A DNA stretch of 64,000 nucleotides from an uncultured bacterium (GCA_903934795.1 CAIZPE010000060.1:1-64000), one strand, 5' to 3'; counted from the first letter of the stretch, positions 45,853-55,765 are shown. Notes: generated from the letters alone by a model not told the origin. Program-made: numbers and translations.

Positions 45853-46772
45853 GCGAACTCGCCGACCTGCTGGGCAATGCCGCCTTCTGGGTGGCGGTGC
45901 TGCGCATTGCCACGCCGCTGGTGCTCGGCACCCTGGGCGTGCTGCTGTGCGAGCGCGCCGGGGTGCTCAACCTGGGCATCGAGGGCATCATGGTCGCCGG
46001 CGCCTTCACGGGCTGGCTGGCGGTGCATGCCGGGCTGCCGCTGTGGGGCGGGGTGGCGGTGGCTGCGGGGGTGGGTGCGCTGCTCGGCCTGCTGCATGCC
46101 GGGCTCACCGTGGGGCTGGCGCTCTCCCAGCATGTGGCCGGGCTGGGCATCACGCTGCTGGCCACCGCGCTCAGCCACTTCGGCTACCGGGTGAGCTTTC
46201 CCAAGGTGAACACCCCGCCAACCATCACGCCCTTTGCCGAGATGAGCTGGCTGCCGGTGCCGGTGCTTTCGGCCCAGACCCCGCTCACCCTGCTCGCGCT
46301 GCTGCTGGTGCCGGCGATCGCCTGGCTGCTCTACCGCACGCCGGCCGGGCTGGCGCTGCGCATGGTGGGCGAGAACCCGCAGGCCGCCGAGGCCCAGGGC
46401 ATCGGCGTGCTGGCCACCCGCACCACGGCGGTGGTCGCCGGCTCGGCCCTCATGGGCGTGGCCGGGGCCTTCCTGACCCTGGCCGCGTTCAACTCGTTCT
46501 ACTTCAACATGGTCAACGGCCGCGGCTGGATCTGCGTGGCCCTGGTGGTGTTCGCGTCGTGGCGGCCGGGCAAGGCGCTGGTCGGCGCGCTGCTGTTCGC
46601 GTTCTTCGACGCCCTGCAGCTGCGGCTGCAGCAGGCCGGCGGCGCCGCGCTGCCCTTCCAGCTCTACCTGATGCTGCCCTACCTGCTGTCGATCCTCGCG
46701 CTGGTGCTGGTCGCCCGCCGCGCCGCCTACCCGCAGGCGCTGATGAAGCCCTATCGCAAGGGCGAGCGCTGA
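45849..46772 (+). CDS. ABC transporter permease (nucleoside type)
   Basis: RIATPLVLGTLGVLLCERAGVLNLGIEGIMVAGAF...VGENPQAAEAQGIGV. Confidence 0.92.
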   Translation: MSELADLLGNAAFWVAVLRIATPLVLGTLGVLLCERAGVLNLGIEGIMVAGAFTGWLAVHAGLPLWGGVAVAAGVGALLGLLHAGLTVGLALSQHVAGLGITLLATALSHFGYRVSFPKVNTPPTITPFAEMSWLPVPVLSAQTPLTLLALLLVPAIAWLLYRTPAGLALRMVGENPQAAEAQGIGVLATRTTAVVAGSALMGVAGAFLTLAAFNSFYFNMVNGRGWICVALVVFASWRPGKALVGALLFAFFDALQLRLQQAGGAALPFQLYLMLPYLLSILALVLVARRAAYPQALMKPYRKGER

Positions 46773-46809
46773 GTCGCGCCACGCCTCACCCGAGTCCCGG
46801 AGATTGCCC

Positions 46810-48129
46810 ATGAGCCAGCCCGACCTGATGCTGCGTCACGTCAACCTGCCCGATGGCCGTGTCGATGTCGATGTCGCGGTGCGCGACGGGCGCATCGTCG
46901 GCATCGGCCCGGCGCTGCCCGGCGAGGCGCGAGAGACCGTCGATGGCGGCGGCATGCTGCTCAGTCCGCCCTTCGTCGATGTCCACTTCCACATGGACGC
47001 CACGCGCTCCTACGGCCTGCCGCGGGTGAATGCCTCGGGCACGCTGCTGGAGGGCATCGCGCTGTGGGGCGAACTCAAGCCGCTGCTCACGCAGGAGGCG
47101 CTGATCGAGCGGGCCATGGCCTACTGCGACTGGGCGGCGGCCCGCGGCCTGCTCGCGATCCGAACCCATGTCGACACCTGCGATCCGCGGCTGCTCGCGG
47201 TCGAGGCCCTGCTCGAGGTCAAGCGGCGGGTCGCGCCCTGGATCGACCTGCAGCTGGTGGCCTTCCCGCAGGATGGCGTGCTGCGCTACGACCCCGCGCG
47301 CGATCACCCCGGCTGTCGCGACAGCGCGTTCGACCTGCTGCGCAAGGCCCTCGACCTGGGCGTCGATGTGGTCGGCGGCATTCCGCACTTCGAGCGCACC
47401 ATGGACGCCGGGCGCGAGTCGGTGCGCCTGCTGGCCGAGGAGGCGGCACGCCGCGGCCTGCGCATCGACATGCACTGCGACGAGACCGACGACCCGATGT
47501 CGCGGCACATCGAGACCCTCGCCTTCGAGACCCGCCGGCTGGGCCTGCAGGGCCGGGTCAACGGCTCGCACCTCACCTCGATGCACTCGATGGACAACTA
47601 CTACGTGTCCAAGCTGATCCCGCTGATCGCCGAGTCGGGGGTGTCGGCCACCGCCAATCCGCTGATCAACATCACCATCCAGGGCCGGCACGACACCTAC
47701 CCGAAGCGCCGCGGCATGACCCGCGTGCCCGAACTGCTGGCCGCCGGCGTGACCGTGGCCTTCGGCCACGACTGCGTGATGGATCCCTGGTACAGCCTGG
47801 GCAGCGGCGACATGCTCGAGGTGGCCCACATGGGCCTGCATGTGGCGCAGATGACCGGCCAGCAGGCCATGCGCCAGTGCTTTGCCGCGGTCACCGAGGC
47901 GCCGGCGGCGATCATGGGCCTGGAAGGCTACGGCCTCGCCGAGGGCTGCCACGCCGACTTCGTGCTGCTGCAGGCCCGCGACCCGATCGAGGCCATTCGT
48001 CTGCGTGCTGCCCGTCTGGGGGTGTGGCGCCGTGGCCGGCTGATCAGCAGCACCGCGCCGGCCACCGCGCAGCTGCATCTGCCCGGCCGGCCCTCTCAGG
48101 TGGACTGGCTGGCCGCGTGGCGCGGCTGA
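46810..48129 (+). CDS. codA: Cytosine deaminase / amidohydrolase
   Basis: PPFVDVHFHMDATRSYGLPRVNASGTLLEGIALW...THVDTCDP...DMHCDETDDPMSRHIETLA...HLTSMHSMDNYYVSKLI. Confidence 0.85.
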   Translation: MSQPDLMLRHVNLPDGRVDVDVAVRDGRIVGIGPALPGEARETVDGGGMLLSPPFVDVHFHMDATRSYGLPRVNASGTLLEGIALWGELKPLLTQEALIERAMAYCDWAAARGLLAIRTHVDTCDPRLLAVEALLEVKRRVAPWIDLQLVAFPQDGVLRYDPARDHPGCRDSAFDLLRKALDLGVDVVGGIPHFERTMDAGRESVRLLAEEAARRGLRIDMHCDETDDPMSRHIETLAFETRRLGLQGRVNGSHLTSMHSMDNYYVSKLIPLIAESGVSATANPLINITIQGRHDTYPKRRGMTRVPELLAAGVTVAFGHDCVMDPWYSLGSGDMLEVAHMGLHVAQMTGQQAMRQCFAAVTEAPAAIMGLEGYGLAEGCHADFVLLQARDPIEAIRLRAARLGVWRRGRLISSTAPATAQLHLPGRPSQVDWLAAWRG

Positions 48130-48204
48130 CCTGGCGCGACGCGTCGTCCGCGGCTCGGCCGCGTGTTTATCCGCCGGCCGGGATCGCGGGGTTGCTGCGG
48201 CCGG

Positions 48205-49245
48205 TCAGTCGGCGCGGATGCCGGCTTCGGCGATCAGCCGCCGCCAGCGTTCGGTCTCCTCGCGCAGGAAGCGGCCGAAGGCCTCGGGGCCGGTGGGCTT
48301 CGGGTCGATGCCCAGGGTCTCCAGGCGCCCCCGCAGCTCGGGCTCGGCCAGCGTCGCGGCCAGCTCGCGGCTGAGCCGGGCCAGCGCCGGCGCGGGCGTG
48401 CCGGCCGGCGCCAGCACGCCATACCAGCTCACCGACTCGAACTCCGGCAGCGCCGACTCGGCCAGGGTGGGCACCTCGGGCAGCAGCCGGTTGCGCTCGA
48501 TCGAGGTCACCGCCAGCGCGCGCACCTTGCCGGCGCGGATCATCGGCAGCGCCACCGTCACGCTGGTGAGGGCCACCGGCACGGCGCCGCCCACCAGATC
48601 GGCCAGCGCCGGCGCCTCGCCCTTGTAGGGCACATGCACCAGGTCCAGTCGGGCCCGTCGCTTGAGCAGTTCGGTGCTCAGGTGCGAGCCGGTGGCATTG
48701 CCGGCCGAGGCATAGGCGAGCGGCGGCGAGGCCGCGCGTGCGGCCTCCAGGAACTCGGTCGCGGTGCGCGCCCGAACCGACGGGTTGACCAGCATCACGA
48801 AGGGAAAGCTCCCCACGCCGCCCACCGGTACGAAGTCGCGCCCGATGTCATAGGGCAGGTTGGGCAGCAGCGAGGGGTTGACCGCGGCCACGCCCTGGTA
48901 GACCAGCACCAGGCTGTGGCCGTCGGCGGGGGCGCGCGCGGCGGCCTGCATGCCGATGACGCCACCGGCGCCCGGGCGGTTCTCCACCACCATCGGCTGG
49001 CCGAGCCTTTCGCCGAGCCGGCTGGCGAGAGCGCGCGCCAGCGAGTCGGTCAGGCCGCCCGCGGCGATCGGCACCAGCAGGCGCATCGGTCTGGTCGGGA
49101 AGTCCTGGGCCTGCGCGGCGCGGCTCAGGCCGAGGGCGAGCGGCGCGGCGAGCGCGCGGGTGAGCCGGCGGCGGGTCGGATCGGCCGGATCCGGACCGGT
49201 CAGGGTCGGGCGGGTCACCAGCGGATCGGTCAGGGTCGGGCGCAT
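48205..49245 (-). CDS. Bug/TTT-family solute-binding protein
   Basis: PTRPMRLLVPIAAGGLTDSLARALASRLGERLGQPMVVENRPGAGGVIG. Confidence 0.9.
   Translation of the reverse strand: MRPTLTDPLVTRPTLTGPDPADPTRRRLTRALAAPLALGLSRAAQAQDFPTRPMRLLVPIAAGGLTDSLARALASRLGERLGQPMVVENRPGAGGVIGMQAAARAPADGHSLVLVYQGVAAVNPSLLPNLPYDIGRDFVPVGGVGSFPFVMLVNPSVRARTATEFLEAARAASPPLAYASAGNATGSHLSTELLKRRARLDLVHVPYKGEAPALADLVGGAVPVALTSVTVALPMIRAGKVRALAVTSIERNRLLPEVPTLAESALPEFESVSWYGVLAPAGTPAPALARLSRELAATLAEPELRGRLETLGIDPKPTGPEAFGRFLREETERWRRLIAEAGIRAD
49197..49242. repeat. 16-bp direct repeat pair at the Bug gene 5' end
   Basis: CGGTCAGGGTCGGGCG at 49197-49212 and 49227-49242, 30-bp period; encodes RPTLTD...RPTLTG. Confidence 0.6.
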
Positions 49246-49356
49246 GGGGCGACCTCGTGGAGGCGGTCGCAGCCGACCGATGCCGAATCATGCCGCAGGC
49301 GCCACGCCCGGGCCGGTCGATTCGGGTACATTTCGACGCCCCCTCCGGAGATCGCC

Positions 49357-50346
49357 GTGCCCTCCCATTCCCCCCTCGATGTCTCCCGCCGTCAGGCCTG
49401 CGCAGCGCTGTCCGTGCTCGGCATGGCCGGTCTCACCGGTGCTGGCGCGCAGGCCCAGGGCTTCCCCACGCGCACCGTCACGCTGATGGTGCCCTTCCCC
49501 CCGGGCAGCGCCACCGACGCGGTCGCCCGCGCGCTCGCGCCGCAGGCCTCCAAGGCGCTCGGGCAACCGGTGGTGGTCGAGAACCGCCCCGGCGCAGCCG
49601 GCACCATGGCCGCCAGCATCGTGGCGCAGTCCAACTCGCCCGATGGCCACACCATCGCGATCGCCCCGGCCTCCATCTTCCGGGTGCCGCATGTGCAGAA
49701 GGTCAACTACGACCCCCTGCGCGACCTGACCTACATCATGGGCTTCTCGGCCTATACCTTCTCGCTGGTGGTGCCCGAGAGCTCGCCCTGGAAGACCATG
49801 GCCGACTTCATCGCCTTCGCCAAGGCGAATCCCGGCCGCATCCAGATCGGCGCGAGCGGCACCGGCAGCACCGGCCATGTGGTCACCCATTTCCTGAGCC
49901 TGAAGACCGGCGCCGAGCTCACCTTCGTGCCCTTCAAGGGCGGCTCCGAGGTGCTGCAGGCCTTCATCGGCGGCCATATCAACGCGGTCATCGATGGCGG
50001 CTGGGCCCAGATCGAGAAGCAGGGCAAGGGCCGGGTGCTGGTCACCTTCCAGGACAAGCGCGTGCCGCGCCTGCCTGATGTGCCCACCGCGCGCGAGGCG
50101 GGCTTCGATCTGGTCGCCAGCAGCCCGATCGGTCTGGTCGGCCCCAAGGGCATGGACCCGCGGGTGGTCAAGGTGCTGCACGACGCCTTCAGAGGCGCGC
50201 TCGCCGATCCCACCTACCGCAAGTTCCTCGAGACCTACGATCTGGTTGACGCCTACCTGCCGGGCGACGAATACCAGAAGCTGGGGGCGAGACTGTGGGT
50301 CGAGGAAAAGCGCAACTTCGACGCGCTGGGCTTCAAGGCCCAGTGA
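49357..50346 (+). CDS. Bug/TTT-family solute-binding protein
   Basis: PTRTVTLMVPFPPGSATDAVARALAPQASKALGQPVVVENRPGAAG; GTG start. Confidence 0.9.
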   Translation: MPSHSPLDVSRRQACAALSVLGMAGLTGAGAQAQGFPTRTVTLMVPFPPGSATDAVARALAPQASKALGQPVVVENRPGAAGTMAASIVAQSNSPDGHTIAIAPASIFRVPHVQKVNYDPLRDLTYIMGFSAYTFSLVVPESSPWKTMADFIAFAKANPGRIQIGASGTGSTGHVVTHFLSLKTGAELTFVPFKGGSEVLQAFIGGHINAVIDGGWAQIEKQGKGRVLVTFQDKRVPRLPDVPTAREAGFDLVASSPIGLVGPKGMDPRVVKVLHDAFRGALADPTYRKFLETYDLVDAYLPGDEYQKLGARLWVEEKRNFDALGFKAQ

Positions 50347-50389
50347 GTCGCCGGCGCCGCGCCCGCGCGGCCCGCCGGTCGCCCGCGCC

Positions 50390-52084
50390 ATGAGCGGCTC
50401 GCGGCCGGTGCCGGCCGAGATCGCGCGCGAGGTCTTCCGCCAGCTGGCGCGCATGCGTCGGCCGCCCACGCCCGAGAACTACACCCGGGTCTACGCCCAG
50501 CAGGCCGGGCTCACGATGGCCCAGGTGCAGCCCGCCGCTGCCGCCATGGAGGCACTGGCCCGTGGCCTGCTCGCTGACGCGCCGCGGGCCGAGTTCAGCC
50601 GCGAACTGCGGCAGGCCCTCGAGGCCGGCCAGTGGGCGCAGGCGCAGCGCGCCATCCGCAGCGCGCTGTTGCGGGCAGGGCCGGCCGATTCGGCCGCTCA
50701 CGCGGGCGGCGTGGTCCAGGCCGCGGGTGCTGCTGCCGCGGGCGGCGAGCCTGCCGGTGCTGTGGACGGGGCCGGCGCCGCCGCCGGAGCGCCCGCCTCG
50801 CCATCCCCGATCCATCGCCCCGAGGTCCTGCTCGAGCTGCTTGCCCAGGCGCTGTCGGCGCTCATCGACCAGCGCACCGGCTATCCCCCCGAGGTGGCGG
50901 TCGAGGCCTCGCTGCTGGCCGACGCGCTTCGTCTGGCGCAGACACCCGAGGCGTTCGATGAGGCCGCCTCACGCCTGGCCGAGTTCTGGCCTGCGCTGGC
51001 CGGGCGGGCGGACGGCCCCGCGCCCACGCTGCGCGCCCTGCATGATCTCGCCCGGCTGATGGTGCGCAACATGGGCGATCTGGTGGTCGATGACGACTGG
51101 GTGCGCGAGCAGACCGTGGCGCTGCAGGCGCTGCTCGAGCGGCCGCTCGGTCCCGAGGTGCTGGCCCAGGCCGCGCAGAGCTATCGGGAATTCGTGTTCC
51201 GTCAGGGCACCGTCAAGCACGCGGTCGATGGCGCGACCCGCTCGGTGCGCGAGCAGACCGCCTCGCTGGTCGACCGGGTGGGCGCCTTGTCGGCACGCAC
51301 CGGCGAGTATCCCGGGCGCATCGCCGGCTATGCGCGGCAGATCCGCGAGGCCGACGGGCTGCCGCAGCTCAGCGGCCTGCTCGATGCGCTGCTGGCCGAG
51401 CTCGAGGCCATGCAGGCTGGCTTCGCGCAGGCGCAGCGCGAACTGCTCGAGACCGGCGAGCAGATGCTGCGCCAGGAGCAGCAGGTGCGCGCGCTGCAGG
51501 CCGAGCTCTCGCGCGGCGAACTGCTGCCTGCCGACCCGGTCACCGGCTCGCTCAATCGCCAGGGTTTCGAGCGGCAGGCGGCGCTCGAACTGGCGCGTGC
51601 CGATCGTCACGAGGCCCCGATGTGCCTGGCGGTGCTCGATGTCGATTCCCTGCGCGAGCTCGATGCGCGGGTCGGCCCCGGCGCCAGCGACGAGGCGCTG
51701 CGCGAACTCGCCGTGGGCGCGCGCGAGACCCTGCGTCCCACCGACACCCTGGCCCGCTGGAGCGATCAGGAGTTCCTGATCCTCATGCCCGACACCGCTC
51801 CCGACGAGGGCGAGCGGCAGATGGTGCGCGTGCAGCGCGAGCTCACCAAGCGCCTGTTCCTGCGCCATCGCGAGCGGGTGCTGATCACCTTCTCGGCGGG
51901 CGTTGCTGCGCGAGGCCCTGGCGAGAGCCGCGAGTCGCTGGTGACCCGTGCCGAGCAGGCGATGGCCGCGGCCCGCCAGTCGGGCCGCAACCGCGTGCAG
52001 CGGGCGCCCGATCGGGAGCCGCCCGCCGATGCGGGCGCGTCAGCCTCCAACGCACCAAGCCCCGACGCACCGCCGCCCGGCTGA
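50390..52084 (+). CDS. GGDEF-domain protein with degenerate signature (SDQEF)
   Basis: DPVTGSLNRQGFERQAALELARADR...LAVLDVDSLRELDARVGPGASDEALRELA...LARWSDQEFLILMPDT...ITFSAGVAA. Confidence 0.85.
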   Translation: MSGSRPVPAEIAREVFRQLARMRRPPTPENYTRVYAQQAGLTMAQVQPAAAAMEALARGLLADAPRAEFSRELRQALEAGQWAQAQRAIRSALLRAGPADSAAHAGGVVQAAGAAAAGGEPAGAVDGAGAAAGAPASPSPIHRPEVLLELLAQALSALIDQRTGYPPEVAVEASLLADALRLAQTPEAFDEAASRLAEFWPALAGRADGPAPTLRALHDLARLMVRNMGDLVVDDDWVREQTVALQALLERPLGPEVLAQAAQSYREFVFRQGTVKHAVDGATRSVREQTASLVDRVGALSARTGEYPGRIAGYARQIREADGLPQLSGLLDALLAELEAMQAGFAQAQRELLETGEQMLRQEQQVRALQAELSRGELLPADPVTGSLNRQGFERQAALELARADRHEAPMCLAVLDVDSLRELDARVGPGASDEALRELAVGARETLRPTDTLARWSDQEFLILMPDTAPDEGERQMVRVQRELTKRLFLRHRERVLITFSAGVAARGPGESRESLVTRAEQAMAAARQSGRNRVQRAPDREPPADAGASASNAPSPDAPPPG

Positions 52085-52114
52085 GCCGTCGTCGCGCCGA
52101 GCCTCCAGCACTGC

Positions 52115-53803
52115 TCAGGGCCGGCGCGCCTCGGGCAGAAACCGCACGCCCGCGCGGGCCAGCCCGCCGCCCACGCCCACCGGCGTCCCATCGGCACGCC
52201 AGCAGGCTGCGCCCTGCAGGCTGCCATCGGGCAGGAAGGCGATGGCATTCAGGCCGCCGCCCACATTGGGCACCCGCTGCACCGAGTGGCCGCGGCCGGC
52301 CAGCGCCTGGCCCAGCGCCTCGGAGATCTGCGGCTCGAGCTCCAGCGCATAGCCCTGGGTCCAGATGCGCGGCGCCTCCACCGCCTCCTGCAGGCTCATC
52401 TCGTGGTCGATCAGGTTGATCACGGCCTGCAGCGCCGAGGGGAAGATGCGCAGGCCGCCCGGCAGGCCGAGCGCGAAGCGTGGCTGGCCGTCGCGCAGCA
52501 CGATCAGCGGCGACATCGACGAGGTCACCCGCTTGCCCGGCGCCATCGAGTTGGCACGGCCGGGGTGCGGGTCGAACACATAGAGGTAGTTGTTCGGGAT
52601 GGCGCCGGTGCCCGGCACCATGTAGCGGGCGCCGAACAGCGAATTGATGGTCTGGGTGGCGCTGACGATCCGGCCATCGCGATCGGCCACGGTGAGGTGG
52701 GTGGTGTTGGCGCCCTCGGCCGGCACCACACCCGGCGACCAGTCGCGGCTGCGCAGCGGGTCGATCTGCGCGCGCCGTTGCGCCGCGTACTCGGCCGACA
52801 GCAGCCGGGCCACCGGCACCGGCACGAAGTCGGGGTCAGCGGTGGCCGCGGCCCGGTCGGCGAAGGCGATGCGCATCACCTCCGCGATCAGGTGCAGGGT
52901 CTGCTCGCTGCCGAAGCCGCTGGCGCGCAGGTCGAAGCCCTCGAGGATGTTGAGCATCTGGCCGATGTGCAGCGGCCCGGCGCAGGGCGGCGGCGGCCCC
53001 GTGATCTCGAAGCCCCGATAGGCGGTGCGCAACACCGGCAGCCGGTGGGTGCGGTAGGCAATCAGGTCGGACTCGGCCAGGAAGGCCTCGTGGCGGCGCA
53101 TGTCGTCGGCCAGGCGGACACCCAGGGCGCCGCCGTAGAGCAGCGCCGGCCCCTCGCGCACCACCGCGCGCAGCGTGTCGGCGTAGGCGCCGTTGCGCAC
53201 CCGCTCGCCGGCCTTCACCGGCGTGCCGGCCGGCAGGAACACCCGTGAGATCTCCGGGTCGGCGAGCATGTCGGCCGCGCAGTCGGTGACGCAGTCCGAC
53301 AGGAAGGGCGTGGCCGCGAAGCCGCGCTCGGCATGGCGGATCGCCGGCTCGACCACATCGGCCAGCGACAGCGTGCCGTGCTCGCGCAGCATCTCGCACC
53401 AGGCCATCAGGTTGCCCGGCGTGCCCACCGCGCTGCGGCCCACCGCGTTGCGCCGGCCCACGGTGTCGAGCACGCCTGGCGGCGCCTCGGGGTCGGGCGT
53501 GAAGCTGTCGGGGCGGATCGCCGCCGGGCAGCGGGCCTGGCCCTCCAGGATGGTCTGGCTGCCGTCGGCCAGGCGGATGTTGGCGAAGCCCCCGCCCAGG
53601 ATGCCGACCATCATCGGCTCGACCACCGTCAGCGTGAACAGCGCCGACACCGCCGCATCCACCGCGTTGCCGCCCGCGGCGAGCATCTCCGCGCCGGCCG
53701 CGCTGGCCAGTGGATGGTTGGTGACCACCATGCCGCGCGACCCGGTGGCCGGCTGTTTCTCGTTGCTGAAGGGCGTTCCCGCCCGCGCTCGCCAGTGGCT
53801 CAT
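52115..53803 (-). CDS. Gamma-glutamyltransferase family protein
   Basis: GMVVTNHPLASAAGAEMLAAGGNAVDAAVSALFTLTVVEPMMVGILGGGF...NTTHLTVADRDGRIVSATQTINSLFGARYMVPGTG. Confidence 0.93.
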   Translation of the reverse strand: MSHWRARAGTPFSNEKQPATGSRGMVVTNHPLASAAGAEMLAAGGNAVDAAVSALFTLTVVEPMMVGILGGGFANIRLADGSQTILEGQARCPAAIRPDSFTPDPEAPPGVLDTVGRRNAVGRSAVGTPGNLMAWCEMLREHGTLSLADVVEPAIRHAERGFAATPFLSDCVTDCAADMLADPEISRVFLPAGTPVKAGERVRNGAYADTLRAVVREGPALLYGGALGVRLADDMRRHEAFLAESDLIAYRTHRLPVLRTAYRGFEITGPPPPCAGPLHIGQMLNILEGFDLRASGFGSEQTLHLIAEVMRIAFADRAAATADPDFVPVPVARLLSAEYAAQRRAQIDPLRSRDWSPGVVPAEGANTTHLTVADRDGRIVSATQTINSLFGARYMVPGTGAIPNNYLYVFDPHPGRANSMAPGKRVTSSMSPLIVLRDGQPRFALGLPGGLRIFPSALQAVINLIDHEMSLQEAVEAPRIWTQGYALELEPQISEALGQALAGRGHSVQRVPNVGGGLNAIAFLPDGSLQGAACWRADGTPVGVGGGLARAGVRFLPEARRP

Positions 53804-53850
53804 GCCGTTCTCCCTGGGGATGGTCCGACGCTGTATGGGGTGCCCGCGCT

Positions 53851-54345
53851 TCAGCGCTGGCGGGTGAACTTCAGCACGCCCTCGGGGGTTTCGATCAGCA
53901 GCCAGGGCTCTTCGAGCCGGATGCCGCTGGCCTGACCGAGCAGCCCCAGGAAGCGCTGCTCCTGGGTCATGGCCGCCGGCGCGCAGGCCATGCGGGTGGT
54001 GACCAGCGGGCCGATCGTCAGCCGCCCCTCGCTCACGCGCACCGGACCCATGAACCGGTTGCAGCCGCCCGAGCCGCCGAGCTGTCCGGCCTGCGGGAAG
54101 CCCAGGGTGGACTGCAGGCGATCGATCACGCCGCGGCCGGTGATGTCCTCGAGCAGCCACTGCGAGCCCTGCAGCGACGCGAGCAGGGCGGTGGTATCGG
54201 GCCGCGCCGCGGGGGCCGCGGGCGCGCCCGCACCCGTGCCCGCACCCGTGCCCGGCGAGGCGGCCCGCTCCAGCGGCGTGCAGGCGGCCGGCAGGGCCGC
54301 CGCGAGGAGAAGAAGCGCGAACATCCGGGTGAGGCGCAGGGGCAT
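53851..54345 (-). CDS. META-domain (HslJ-like) lipoprotein
   Basis: Lipobox LPAAC; GSQWLLEDITGRGV...LGGSGGCNRFMGPVRVSEGRLTIGPLVTTRMAC. Confidence 0.85.
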   Translation of the reverse strand: MPLRLTRMFALLLLAAALPAACTPLERAASPGTGAGTGAGAPAAPAARPDTTALLASLQGSQWLLEDITGRGVIDRLQSTLGFPQAGQLGGSGGCNRFMGPVRVSEGRLTIGPLVTTRMACAPAAMTQEQRFLGLLGQASGIRLEEPWLLIETPEGVLKFTRQR

Positions 54346-54413
54346 GGGGATTCTCCGGGTATCGGGCCAGTCTAGAGCAAAGCCCTCACCCGGCCCGGCG
54401 CGCCGGGCTTAAC

Positions 54414-54442
54414 TTGACACCCGCAGGCCCCCTCCTTAGGCT
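54414..54442 (+). promoter_or_regulatory. Candidate metX promoter
   Basis: TTGACA (54414-54419) - 17 bp - TAGGCT (54437-54442), a few bases upstream of the riboswitch. Confidence 0.6.
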
Positions 54443-54448
54443 GGCGGC

Positions 54449-54505
54449 CTGCGCCGATTTGACGATCAGCTTGCGGGCGCATAACAAATACGGCTAAAGC
54501 GGCGT
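54449..54505 (+). ncRNA. Candidate SAM-II (SAM_alpha) riboswitch
   Basis: TGCGCC-GATTTGA...GCTTGCG-GGCGCA-TAACAAATACGGCTAAAGC: P1 TGCGCC(54450-54455)/GGCGCA(54476-54481), GATTTRA and AAATNNNGCTAAA signatures; upstream of metX. Confidence 0.8.
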
Positions 54506-54527
54506 GGGAAGTCAGTCTTCCCACCAG

Positions 54528-54567
54528 CCCGACCCGGCCGGATCAGCAAGCGGGTCGGGTTTTTTTT
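54528..54567 (+). terminator. Rho-independent terminator in metX leader
   Basis: CCCGACCCG (54528-54536) / CGGGTCGGG (54551-54559) followed by T8. Confidence 0.9.
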
Positions 54568-54568
54568 C

Positions 54569-55765
54569 GTGCAGTCGCGCCGCGTGTCCCAAGCCCCAGC
54601 CCCTTCCCCTGCTGCACAGACCGACGCTGCGTCGGTCGGCGTGGTCATGCCCCGGCGCATGCGCTTTGCGCAGCCGCTGGCGCTGGCCAGCGGGGCCAGT
54701 CTGGCCGACTACGAACTGGTCTACGAGACCTACGGCGAGCTCAACGCCAGCCGCTCCAATGCGGTGCTGGTGTGCCACGCGCTCAATGCCTCGCACCATG
54801 TGGCGGGTGTGCATGCCGACACCCCCGGCAACGAGGGCTGGTGGGACAACATGGTCGGGCCGGGCAAGCCGCTCGACACCCGCCGCTTCTTCGTGGTGGG
54901 CATCAACAATCCCGGCAGCTGCTTCGGCTCCACCGGGCCGATGTCGATCAACCCGGCCACCGGCCGGCGCTATGGCCCGGACTTCCCGGTGGTCACCGTG
55001 GAAGACTGGGTCCATGCCCAGGCCCGACTGGCCGATGCGCTGGGCATCGAGCGCTTTGCCGCGGTGATGGGCGGCAGCCTCGGCGGCATGCAGGCGCTGG
55101 CCTGGGCCACCCTGTACCCGCAGCGGGTGGCCCACTGCATCGCGATCGCCTCCACCCCGCGGCTGTCCGCGCAGAACATCGCCTTCAACGAGGTGGCACG
55201 GCGCGCGATCATCACCGATCCCGAGTTCCACGGCGGTCGCTTCTACGACCATGGCGTGGTGCCGCGGCGTGGCCTGCAGGTGGCGCGCATGATCGGCCAC
55301 ATCACCTACCTGTCCGATGACACCATGGCCGAGCGCTTCGGCCGCGCCCGTCGTGGCCGCGCCGAGGGCGACGGCTACGACTTCGGCTTCGAGGTCGAGT
55401 TCGAGATCGAGTCCTACCTGCGCTATCAGGGCGAGAAGTTCTCGGCCTACTTCGACGCCAACACCTATCTGCTGATCACCCGGGCGCTCGACTACTTCGA
55501 CCCGGCCGCGGCCCATGGTGGCGATCTCGCGGCGGCGCTGGCGCCGGCCACCGCTGACTTCCTGATCGCCTCGTTCACCACCGACTGGCGTTTCTCGCCC
55601 GCGCGCAGCCGCGAGATCGTGCACGCGCTGCTCGCCAACCGCCGCGCGGTCACCTACGCCGAGATCGACGCGCCGCATGGCCACGATGCCTTCCTGCTCG
55701 ACGACCCGCAGTACCACTCGGTGGTGCGGGCCTACTTCGAGCGCATCGCGCAGGGGCTGACATGA
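54569..55765 (+). CDS. metX: Homoserine O-acyltransferase (start uncertain: GTG 54569 or internal)
   Basis: [65 protein letters not shown]; followed by metW. Confidence 0.93.
   Translation: MQSRRVSQAPAPSPAAQTDAASVGVVMPRRMRFAQPLALASGASLADYELVYETYGELNASRSNAVLVCHALNASHHVAGVHADTPGNEGWWDNMVGPGKPLDTRRFFVVGINNPGSCFGSTGPMSINPATGRRYGPDFPVVTVEDWVHAQARLADALGIERFAAVMGGSLGGMQALAWATLYPQRVAHCIAIASTPRLSAQNIAFNEVARRAIITDPEFHGGRFYDHGVVPRRGLQVARMIGHITYLSDDTMAERFGRARRGRAEGDGYDFGFEVEFEIESYLRYQGEKFSAYFDANTYLLITRALDYFDPAAAHGGDLAAALAPATADFLIASFTTDWRFSPARSREIVHALLANRRAVTYAEIDAPHGHDAFLLDDPQYHSVVRAYFERIAQGLT

Noticed and set aside
54228-54257. Short tandem repeat CCCGCACCCGTG in the META lipoprotein gene
   Set aside because: Only about two copies, encodes a Gly/Thr/Ala linker; trivial low complexity
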